Source: a virus. Taken from it: 48,114 nucleotides of DNA. The notes under the pieces were generated by a model. That model was not told where the DNA came from, made no database searches, and saw only the letters and a list, made by a program, of their open reading frames with translations. A program made the translations under genes and the position numbers. The stretch lies in the IMG/VR virus record IMGVR_UViG_3300044971_001110, positions 1-48,114 of that record; one strand, written 5' to 3'. Positions 36,180 through 43,247 of the stretch are shown here, in pieces (position 1 is the first letter of the stretch; every line of letters starts with the position of its first letter).

Positions 36180-38498
36180 ATGGCAGAAAGAATTGTATCA
36201 CCCGGTGTATTCACAAGAGAAAACGATTTATCCTTCTTAGCGCAAGGAATCGGTGAAATCGGAGCAGCATTTATAGGACCTTTTAAGCAAGGACCGGCAT
36301 TCGTACCAACGATTGTAAGAACTCAATCAGAATTTGAAGATATCTTCGGTACACCTGATGGGACATATTATACTGAATATGCAGTACAAAACTACCTTAG
36401 AGAAGCTGGTTCAGCAACTATTGTAAGGGTAGCTGGTACTGCTGGATATTCTCAAGTAGCACCTTTAGCAATATTTGCTTCTGGTTCATCGGCACAATCA
36501 GTAGGAACTAAACTAATTGGTGTATTACACTCAACTGCAGCTGGTGATGAGGGTGTTGGATTTACTGGAGCAAGTATAGTTAGTAATGATGCATTAGATG
36601 GTTCTTTTGTAATCAATGCATTGGTTGCTGGTACAAACGTATCCGCATCAATATTACCAACCGCAACAAACGATTTAGCTGATGTATTTGGTGAATCACC
36701 ATTTGGAAGTAAAGCAGCATATGTACATTCTTATTTTGAGAATTTGGCATCATTCTACACAGGTTCTGCTGGAAATAACATTGTAATAACTAGAGTTGTA
36801 TTACCAACTCAAGATTATGCATATGAGGCAAGTGTAGCATCAACACCATTTGTAGTATCTCAAGATATTAGTGGTGTTAGATATCCTCTATTCAGTTTCC
36901 ACACATTAGGACATGGTAATGTTTATAATACTAAATTTAAAATTGGTATCTCTAATGTTAAGGCAGCTGGCGAAGATGGAGCAACGGATTATTCAACATT
37001 TACTGTAACTGTTCGTTCATACTCTGATACTGATAAAAGAAAAGTAGTTTTTGAAACATTTAATAATGTAAACTTAGACCCTGCTTCTACAAATTATATT
37101 GCAAGAAGAATTGGTGATAGATTTATTACATTAAATCAAGATGGTAAAATTACTGAAAATGGTGATTACCAAAATCGTTCAAAATATATTAGAGTTGAAG
37201 TAGCAGCTCAGGGTTCATTCCCTATATCAGCAGCACCTTTTGGACATGGGGCATATACAAACCCAATTACAGCAACAAATGCTGCAGAATCGTTATTAGT
37301 ACCTGCTATAACATTACAAACAAGCTCAACTGGAAATACATCATCATCTCCATTATATTATTCTGGATTTGATTTTGAAACTGTTGGTGTGGCAATTGAT
37401 AACAAACAATATTTAAAACCACTTCCTGCAAATGCACAAACTGGTTCTAACGTAACATTTGCGTTTGATTCTCAATTAAATTATCAAATGACGGGCTCAA
37501 ATTCGGCAGATATGGTTAAAAGACAGTTTGTATTAGCATTGCAAGGTGGATACGATGGTATGAACCCAACGGTAGCTAAAGCACTTGGAACTGATATCAC
37601 TCAACAAAATACGCAAGGATTTGATTGTTCAAATGGAGCATCATCTGGTACAACTGCATATTTCAAAGCAATAAACGCTGTATCTAATCCGGATGAGTAT
37701 GATATTAACTTAGTTGTAACTCCTGGTATCATTCGTTCTCTACACCCATCGGTAACTACTAAGGTTATTGATATGGTTGAAGATAGACAAGATACATTCT
37801 ACATAGCTGACTTTAGTGAAGCTGATTCCGATATAGCAGATACTACTTTACAATCTAATTCAGTAGATTCAAACTATGTAGCAACTTACTACCCTTGGGT
37901 TAAGACAATTGACAATAATAATAATAAAATAATGAGTGTTCCACCTTCAGTATTATTACCTGGAGTGTTTGCAGCTAATGATAGATTGGCAGCAGAATGG
38001 TTCGCACCTGCTGGTTTAAATAGAGGTGGTATCACTGGAGCAATTAGTGTATTGAATAGATTAACACATTCTGAAAGAGATACTTTATACGAAAACAAAG
38101 TTAATCCAATCGCTTCATTCCCTGGACAAGGTATTGTAGCATTCGGACAGAAGACATTGCAAGATAAAGCATCAGCATTGGATAGAATCAACGTAAGAAG
38201 ATTATTAATCACTGTTAAGAAATTCATCGCATCTACGTCTCGTTACCTATTGTTTGAACAAAACACTACAACGACTAGAAATAGATTCTTAAACACTGTA
38301 AACCCTTATTTCGAAGCAATTCAACAAAGACAAGGTTTATACGCATTCAAAGTAGTGATGGATGAAACTAACAATACTCCTGATGTAATAGATAGAAATG
38401 TATTAGCAGGACAAATATTTTTACAACCGGCTAAGACAGCTGAATTCATCGTAATTGATTTCAACATCTTACCAACTGGAGCATCGTTTAACGCTTAA
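36180..38498 (+). CDS. gp18: Tail sheath protein, gp18-like
   Basis: 772 residues. The N terminus RIVSPGVFTRENDLSF and IGAAFIGPFKQGPAFVPT is the classic opening of T4-type sheath proteins. The C-terminal domain (about residues 540-772) has GLNRGGITGAISVLNRLTHS, DTLYENKVNPIASFPGQGIV, INVRRLLITVKKFIASTSRY, LFEQNTTTTRNRFL and FIVIDFNILPTGASF, which form the conserved polymerising core with its N- and C-terminal linking strands. The middle holds variable surface domains, making it longer than T4 gp18 (659 residues). It polymerises around the tube and contracts to drive injection. It has its own leader and is directly followed by the tube gene. Confidence 0.96.
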   Translation: MAERIVSPGVFTRENDLSFLAQGIGEIGAAFIGPFKQGPAFVPTIVRTQSEFEDIFGTPDGTYYTEYAVQNYLREAGSATIVRVAGTAGYSQVAPLAIFASGSSAQSVGTKLIGVLHSTAAGDEGVGFTGASIVSNDALDGSFVINALVAGTNVSASILPTATNDLADVFGESPFGSKAAYVHSYFENLASFYTGSAGNNIVITRVVLPTQDYAYEASVASTPFVVSQDISGVRYPLFSFHTLGHGNVYNTKFKIGISNVKAAGEDGATDYSTFTVTVRSYSDTDKRKVVFETFNNVNLDPASTNYIARRIGDRFITLNQDGKITENGDYQNRSKYIRVEVAAQGSFPISAAPFGHGAYTNPITATNAAESLLVPAITLQTSSTGNTSSSPLYYSGFDFETVGVAIDNKQYLKPLPANAQTGSNVTFAFDSQLNYQMTGSNSADMVKRQFVLALQGGYDGMNPTVAKALGTDITQQNTQGFDCSNGASSGTTAYFKAINAVSNPDEYDINLVVTPGIIRSLHPSVTTKVIDMVEDRQDTFYIADFSEADSDIADTTLQSNSVDSNYVATYYPWVKTIDNNNNKIMSVPPSVLLPGVFAANDRLAAEWFAPAGLNRGGITGAISVLNRLTHSERDTLYENKVNPIASFPGQGIVAFGQKTLQDKASALDRINVRRLLITVKKFIASTSRYLLFEQNTTTTRNRFLNTVNPYFEAIQQRQGLYAFKVVMDETNNTPDVIDRNVLAGQIFLQPAKTAEFIVIDFNILPTGASFNA

Positions 38499-38520
38499 TT
38501 AAGAAAAAAACGAAAAACCA

Positions 38521-38530
38521 ATATTTATTA
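38521..38530 (+). promoter_or_regulatory. Candidate late promoter box (ATATTTATTA), tube
   Basis: ATATTTATTA, 25 bases before the tube ATG at 38556, in the 57-base gap after the sheath gene. A separate promoter would allow high tube protein synthesis. Confidence 0.5.
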
Positions 38531-38555
38531 ATAACAAAATAGAAATTAAAAAAAA

Positions 38556-39047
38556 ATGGCAGAGATACTAGAGTTTGACAAGATGTTCTATACGAACTTC
38601 GAACCTAAAATGAAGCATCGTTTTACAATTGATGTAGACGGGCTTCAAGCATATACTATTAAAGTGGCGCAAAGACCGACTATTGCATTTGAAACGGTAA
38701 CATTAGACCATATTAATATAAAAAGAAAGTTGCAAGGAAAGGGTGAGTGGTCTAACGTAACATTTACACTTATTGACCCTATTGTTCCATCTGCGGCTCA
38801 AGCTGTAATGGAGTGGGTACGTTTAGGACACGAATCAATCACTGGTAGAAGAGGTTATGCTGATTTTTACAAAAAAGATATAACTTGTAAAATGTTAGGA
38901 CCTGTTGGTGATGTAATTGAACAATGGACTCTTAAAGGAGCATTTATAGTAAATGCAAATTTTGGAGACTTGGATTGGTCAAACGCTACTGACCCTGCCG
39001 ATATTACATTAGAAATAGCTTACGATTACGCTATTTTGGAATATTAA
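38556..39047 (+). CDS. gp19: Tail tube protein, gp19-like
   Basis: 163 residues, the same length as T4 gp19 by recollection. The N-terminal strand (FDKMFYTNFEPKMKHRFTID), then VAQRPTIAFETVTLDHINIK, FTLIDPIVPSAAQAVMEW, a GRRGYADFYKKDITCKMLG segment and the end NATDPADITLEIAYDYAILEY are characteristic of the T4-type tube fold. Hexamer rings stack to form the channel for DNA. The leader is a run of A before ATGGC with no Shine-Dalgarno sequence. A strong hairpin terminator follows. Confidence 0.95.
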   Translation: MAEILEFDKMFYTNFEPKMKHRFTIDVDGLQAYTIKVAQRPTIAFETVTLDHINIKRKLQGKGEWSNVTFTLIDPIVPSAAQAVMEWVRLGHESITGRRGYADFYKKDITCKMLGPVGDVIEQWTLKGAFIVNANFGDLDWSNATDPADITLEIAYDYAILEY

Positions 39048-39066
39048 TAATATCTACTACAATATT

Positions 39067-39099
39067 AAAAAGGGATTTCCGAAAGGTTATCCCTTTTTT
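39067..39099 (+). terminator. Rho-independent terminator after the tube gene
   Basis: A 10-base stem (AAAAAGGGAT, 39067-39076, with ATCCCTTTTT, 39089-39098) with an inner CC-GAAA-GG loop and a run of T. It has the strongest hairpin in the window and cleanly closes the sheath-tube unit. Confidence 0.88.
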
Positions 39100-39122
39100 A
39101 TTTCTAATTTTTTTATTTTGAT

Positions 39123-39132
39123 GTATTTATAT
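39123..39132 (+). promoter_or_regulatory. Candidate late promoter box (GTATTTATAT)
   Basis: GTATTTATATATATATAA begins at 39123, ending its core 26 bases before the ATG at 39159. It lies directly downstream of the terminator, as expected for a new transcription unit. Confidence 0.55.
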
Positions 39133-39158
39133 ATATATAAAACTAAATTATTAAAGTT

Positions 39159-39950
39159 ATGGCAGAAAGTGCAAATGCAACTACAAGTAAATTTGAATTT
39201 CCAACCGAAATTATAGAATTACCATCAAGAGGATTGGTATATTCAAAAGATAACCCTTTGAGTAAAGGAACGGTTGAAATAAAATATATGACAGCAAGAG
39301 AAGAAGATATCTTAGCATCTCAAAATTTAATTAAAAAAGGTATTGTGTTAGATAAGTTATTTGAATCGGTTGTTGTTGAACCTGGTGTAAATATAAATGA
39401 TATTTTCATTGGTGATAAAAACGCAATTCTATTGGCTACTCGTATTTTAGGATATGGGGCTGATTATACGGTTGAAATTACTGACCCATTTACATCCGAA
39501 AAGCAAGAAGTTACAATTGATTTATCAAAAGTACAAACAAAAGATGTTGATGAATCTGTATTAAACGCCGAAAATGTGTACAAATTTACATTACCACAAA
39601 GTAAAAAGGTAATTGAATTTAAGTTATTAACGCATGGTGATGAGCAGGATATTAATAAAGATAATCAAGCATTGGAAAGAGTAAATAAAACAAAAAACAC
39701 AACATCTTTTGATGTAACTACTCGGTTTAGATATATGATTTTATCAGTAGATGGTAATAAGGATGGTGGATTTATTAACAAATGGATTCAAAATGGATTT
39801 TTAGCATTAGATACAAAAGCATTTAGAAAATATGTTAGAGAAATTAGTCCAGATTTAGACTTAAAATTCGAATTTACATCAGATATAACAGGCGAAACGG
39901 AGGCGTTAGATATCCCATTTGGGGTTAGCTTTTTTTACCCTGCCAATTGA
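39159..39950 (+). CDS. Baseplate hub / tail assembly protein, gp26-like
   Basis: 263 residues. The opening FPTEIIELPSRGLVYSKDNP, then GTVEIKYMTAREEDILASQN, matches the T4_baseplate (gp26-like) family of T4-type phages. The middle and end (VDGNKDGGFINKWIQNGFLA, YVREISPDLDLKFEFTSD, DIPFGVSFFYP) fit the same family. The position between tube and tape measure, with a short overlapping ORF at its 3' end, is that of the tail assembly chaperone pair (gpG/gpGT) of other tailed phages. The last codons run through seven T residues (39930-39936). The leader AAAGTT before ATG recurs at two other genes. It may act as a chaperone for the tape measure rather than as a baseplate part. Confidence 0.75.
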   Translation: MAESANATTSKFEFPTEIIELPSRGLVYSKDNPLSKGTVEIKYMTAREEDILASQNLIKKGIVLDKLFESVVVEPGVNINDIFIGDKNAILLATRILGYGADYTVEITDPFTSEKQEVTIDLSKVQTKDVDESVLNAENVYKFTLPQSKKVIEFKLLTHGDEQDINKDNQALERVNKTKNTTSFDVTTRFRYMILSVDGNKDGGFINKWIQNGFLALDTKAFRKYVREISPDLDLKFEFTSDITGETEALDIPFGVSFFYPAN

Positions 39951-40149
39951 TTATAAAACAACACTTCATAATCAAATTTGGGAAATGGTTCATTTTGGTA
40001 ATGGATTCAATTGGACAGAAGTTTATACGATGCCAATACATCTTAGAAAATTTTATTTTAAAAAATTAGTTGATATCAAAAAGAAAGAAGCAGATGAAAT
40101 GAAAGCTGCACAAAGTAAATCAAAAGCAGGAAAAGTGAGGATGAGATAA
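39919..40149 (+). CDS. Short overlapping ORF, likely expressed by frameshift or TTG start
   Basis: 76 codons in the +1 frame of the gp26-like gene. The frame opens after a stop at 39907 and overlaps the upstream gene by 32 bases. There is no ATG before base 39985; TTG at 39919 is the only usual alternative start. The product from about residue 10 (YKTTLHNQIWEMVHFGNGFN, then WTEVYTMPIHLRKFYFKKL) looks like a genuine conserved small helical protein, similar to short proteins next to gp26 in marine T4-like phages; a gp51-like assembly role is possible. The conserved part begins before the first ATG, which favours a frameshift or the TTG start. The stop codon lies within the loop of a terminator. 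The C-terminal tail is Lys-rich. Confidence 0.65.
   Translation: MGLAFFTLPIDYKTTLHNQIWEMVHFGNGFNWTEVYTMPIHLRKFYFKKLVDIKKKEADEMKAAQSKSKAGKVRMR
39930..39936 (+). promoter_or_regulatory. Candidate programmed frameshift site (T7 run)
   Basis: Seven T residues read as TTT TTT T in the gp26-like frame. The tRNA-Phe on the second TTT can re-pair with TTT one base downstream (+1) or two bases upstream (-2); both lead into the frame of the short ORF, 14 bases before the upstream stop codon. A fusion of about 330 residues would result. Confidence 0.5.
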
Positions 40150-40165
40150 TCCTCACTTTTTTTTT
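40131..40165 (+). terminator. Rho-independent terminator overlapping the short ORF stop
   Basis: A 12-base stem (AAAAGTGAGGAT, 40131-40142, with ATCCTCACTTTT, 40149-40160) with a GAGATA loop and T tail to 40165. The TAA stop codon at 40147-40149 spans the loop and the first paired base of the 3' arm. Confidence 0.85.
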
Positions 40166-40170
40166 ATTCA

Positions 40171-40180
40171 ATATTTATTA
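40171..40180 (+). promoter_or_regulatory. Candidate late promoter box (ATATTTATTA)
   Basis: ATATTTATTATATATAA starts 5 bases after the terminator T run; the 10-base box ends 19 bases before the ATG at 40200. It would drive the tape measure and baseplate operon. Confidence 0.55.
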
Positions 40181-40199
40181 TATATAACCAACTGTACAA

Positions 40200-40391
40200 A
40201 TGGCAAAAAAATTAAACGAAGGAATTCTCAATAAATTTGTAGATGCTTTTTTTGATTCTTATAAAAAAGGATTGGACCAAACTTTTATAAATAAATCGGC
40301 AGAAAAGCATCCAGAAGTATCTAAAAAATTAGCAAATATAACAAATGATTTGGATGATTTAGTAAAATATTTAGATAAATACGCAAAATAA
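40200..40391 (+). CDS. Small helical protein preceding the tape measure
   Basis: 63 residues, strongly charged and helical (LNEGILNKFVDAFFDSYKKG, then PEVSKKLANITNDLDDLVKY). I recall similar short ORFs directly before the tape measure in marine T4-like phages, but no function is established. It starts its operon and the next gene begins 3 bases after its stop. It may be a chaperone or a minor tail protein. Confidence 0.7.
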   Translation: MAKKLNEGILNKFVDAFFDSYKKGLDQTFINKSAEKHPEVSKKLANITNDLDDLVKYLDKYAK

Positions 40392-40394
40392 TAA

Positions 40395-43247
40395 ATGGCA
40401 GATAAATCAAAATTAATTGATGCCGAAGCTAAAGCTATACAAAATTTAGCCAATTTGCAAGAAAAACTTGCAGAAGCAACTGCTGCGCAAGATTCTGCTC
40501 AAATAAGTGCTTTAGATAAAAAAATTAAAAAAATAAATGATTTTATTGGTAGAACAAAAGGAATTAGAGAATCGATTTCTAATTTTAAAGACTTAACAAC
40601 TCAAATGTCATTAGCTGGTAATGTTACATCCGATATGGGTAAAGAACTTACTCTTATGGCTAAGCAAGTTAATAAAATAGGTAGTATAAGTATTGATGTT
40701 GGTGATGTTGATGCTGCTAATTTTGTAAAAGATTTTATGGCAGGTGCTGATATGCTAACACAAGCCCAAAATGAGTTAATGCATGCATCTGCTAGTGGTG
40801 ATTCCGATGCAATGAAAGCGGCTACTGAAAATTTAGATATTGCAAAAAAAATGTATGTAGATTTAATAAAATCTAGCGATTCTGTTTTTAGTAATAATAA
40901 AGATATAGCAAGAGCAGTTCAGGATTTTGGTGCGGCACAAAGTAAAGTAAATAAAGCAATGCAGGCAACGATAGGTCTTACTGAAGATGAGTTAGATGCT
41001 TATAAAGAACTTACCGAAGAGGCAAATAGAATGCAAGCTAGGTTTAATGCAGTTGCTAACCAAATAACAACTGCATTAAAAAAACCACAAGTAGCAATTG
41101 GTTTGATGGTTATGGGAGTTGGTACATTTGTTAATAAATTAGGTGAAGTTCGTTCTCAATTGGGAGGATTAACAGAATTTGCAACAACTGGTTTGGCTTT
41201 CTTTGATGATAATGCAGTTGAAAACGCTAAAGCATTAGCTTCCGAATTCGGAGGTATGAATAATGTTAGTGGGGAATTACAAGCATCAACATCATTAATA
41301 TCCAAAAATATGGGTATTAGTGGAACTGAAGCAGCCGGATTATTGGGTTCTTTTAGTAGATTAAACGGAAATAGTGAAGAAGCTGCCCTAAATTTAACAA
41401 AATCAACACAAGAGTTTGCAAAACAAAATGGAATAATACCTGCAGCTTTAATGGCAGATTTAGCCGGTTCTGCTGAAGAATTTGCTTTATTTGGTAAAGA
41501 TGGCGGTGAGAATATAATAAAAGCAGCAGCAGCAGCAGCCAAAATGGGTGTTAGTTTAAAAACTATGACCGGTATTGCTGATAACCTTTTAGATTTTGAA
41601 ACATCAATAACTAAAGAATTGGAATTGGGTGCTTTAATGGGTAAGAATATCAATTTAGATAGAGCTAGAGCATTAGCATTTGAAGGTAAAATTGAAGAAG
41701 CTACACAAGAAACTTTAAATGCATTAGGTGGTGTGGATGCTTTTAATAAAATGGATTATTTCCAAAAGAAAGCAACTGCAGATTTATTAGGTATATCCGT
41801 AGCTGAACTTGGTAAAATGGCTGCTAATCAGGAGAATGCAACTACATTAACTGGACAAATGAATTCACAATTTAGTATGATAAATGAAACTATACAAGCT
41901 GGTATGAATACAGGATTGGGTTCATTTATACAATTGTTAGGTGGTGGAATAATGACAGGAGTTCAATTTGGAGGTGCATTAGGTCAAATGGGTGTTAAAT
42001 TTACAAAATTGGGTGAGTACGCAAAATCAATTGGTAGTACTATGGGTGGTTGGGTAAAAACATCAGCTGAATTTATAAAAAATATGGCATCTAATGTACT
42101 GCAAAAATTTATGGGTGGTGGAGCGGTATCAACGGCAACTCAATCAATAGCAGATGTAGCTGGAGGTAGTTTAGCGGATAAAGCAAAAGAAACTATACAA
42201 GATAAAGCAAGTGGTAAAGTAGAAGATTTAGTAGATAATAAAATAGATTCCGTAACATCACCTGAAGGTGTAGAACAAGCAACCGAATCTATGAATAAAG
42301 ATAAATCAATGGGTGATAAACTTAAAGATTTAGCTTCAGGATTAAAAGCAATGGGAAATCCAAAAGTATTATTTGGTGCTTTTAATTTAATACCAACTGG
42401 AATTGGTTTTGCATTAATGTCGGTAGGTTTACCAACATTATTTGTTTTATCAAAAATTGATATAAGTACGGTTGGTACTGGATTAAAATCATTAGCTAAA
42501 GGATTATCCGCATTTGGTGATGGTAAAGTATTAGCTGGTGCTGGTGTATTAGTAGTAGCTGGTTTGGCATTTGCAATTATGACAGTAGGTTCATTAGGTT
42601 TAGCTGCAATTGCATTGGGTGGAGAAGCCGCAGCAATTGGATTAGTTGCATTAGCTGGAGGATTGTCCGCATTTGGTGTTAGTGCACCGGCTGCATTAAT
42701 TGGAATTGGATTATTGGCATTATTTGGTGCATCATTAATACCATTAACATATGCATTGAGTTTGTTAGCACCATTAATTGAATCCATTGGTAAATCAATT
42801 GGTAGTGTAGTAGAATCAATTGGAAAGGGAATTGCATCGGTGGTGGGTAGTATAGGTGATTTAATGGTTAAAATATTACCATTGTTATCTATGGATGCAG
42901 CAGCCGCTTTATTTTCTATGGCAGGTGGATTTATTGCATTATCTGCTGCAATGGCATCGTTTGCAGTAGCTGGATTATTAGCAATACCTGCAATGTTAGC
43001 AGTTGGTACATTTTTAGAAATAGGTGGTGGTTCTGTTATAGAGGCACTAAGTGGTGGTGGAGAAGGTGGTGGTAAAGAAGCTGAAGATAAAAATGCTAAA
43101 ATGGATGAATTAATAAACGAAATAAAAGCATTACGAACAGATTTAAATTCTGGTAAAATATCAGTACATATGGATGGTAAAAAAGTAACATCTGGCGTTT
43201 CAAAAGTAGTATCTACTGTAACTTCAAATTCATACGCACTTAAATAA
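40395..43247 (+). CDS. Tail tape measure protein
   Basis: 950 residues. Residues 1-230 are coiled-coil rich with many Ala, Lys and Glu. Residues about 240-500 have the phage tape measure core (VRSQLGGLTEFATTGLAFFD, FGGMNNVSGELQASTSLISK, GIIPAALMADLAGSAEEFAL, ATADLLGISVAELGKMAANQ). From about 665 to 880 there is a series of long hydrophobic Gly/Ala-rich stretches (AGVLVVAGLAFAIMTVGSLG, LLALFGASLIPLTYALSLLA), which in such proteins may enter the host membrane. The end carries a Gly-rich linker and a helix (MDELINEIKALRTDL). At about 0.15 nm per residue it would set a tail near 140 nm (inference). It overlaps the next start by one base. Confidence 0.85.
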   Translation: MADKSKLIDAEAKAIQNLANLQEKLAEATAAQDSAQISALDKKIKKINDFIGRTKGIRESISNFKDLTTQMSLAGNVTSDMGKELTLMAKQVNKIGSISIDVGDVDAANFVKDFMAGADMLTQAQNELMHASASGDSDAMKAATENLDIAKKMYVDLIKSSDSVFSNNKDIARAVQDFGAAQSKVNKAMQATIGLTEDELDAYKELTEEANRMQARFNAVANQITTALKKPQVAIGLMVMGVGTFVNKLGEVRSQLGGLTEFATTGLAFFDDNAVENAKALASEFGGMNNVSGELQASTSLISKNMGISGTEAAGLLGSFSRLNGNSEEAALNLTKSTQEFAKQNGIIPAALMADLAGSAEEFALFGKDGGENIIKAAAAAAKMGVSLKTMTGIADNLLDFETSITKELELGALMGKNINLDRARALAFEGKIEEATQETLNALGGVDAFNKMDYFQKKATADLLGISVAELGKMAANQENATTLTGQMNSQFSMINETIQAGMNTGLGSFIQLLGGGIMTGVQFGGALGQMGVKFTKLGEYAKSIGSTMGGWVKTSAEFIKNMASNVLQKFMGGGAVSTATQSIADVAGGSLADKAKETIQDKASGKVEDLVDNKIDSVTSPEGVEQATESMNKDKSMGDKLKDLASGLKAMGNPKVLFGAFNLIPTGIGFALMSVGLPTLFVLSKIDISTVGTGLKSLAKGLSAFGDGKVLAGAGVLVVAGLAFAIMTVGSLGLAAIALGGEAAAIGLVALAGGLSAFGVSAPAALIGIGLLALFGASLIPLTYALSLLAPLIESIGKSIGSVVESIGKGIASVVGSIGDLMVKILPLLSMDAAAALFSMAGGFIALSAAMASFAVAGLLAIPAMLAVGTFLEIGGGSVIEALSGGGEGGGKEAEDKNAKMDELINEIKALRTDLNSGKISVHMDGKKVTSGVSKVVSTVTSNSYALK

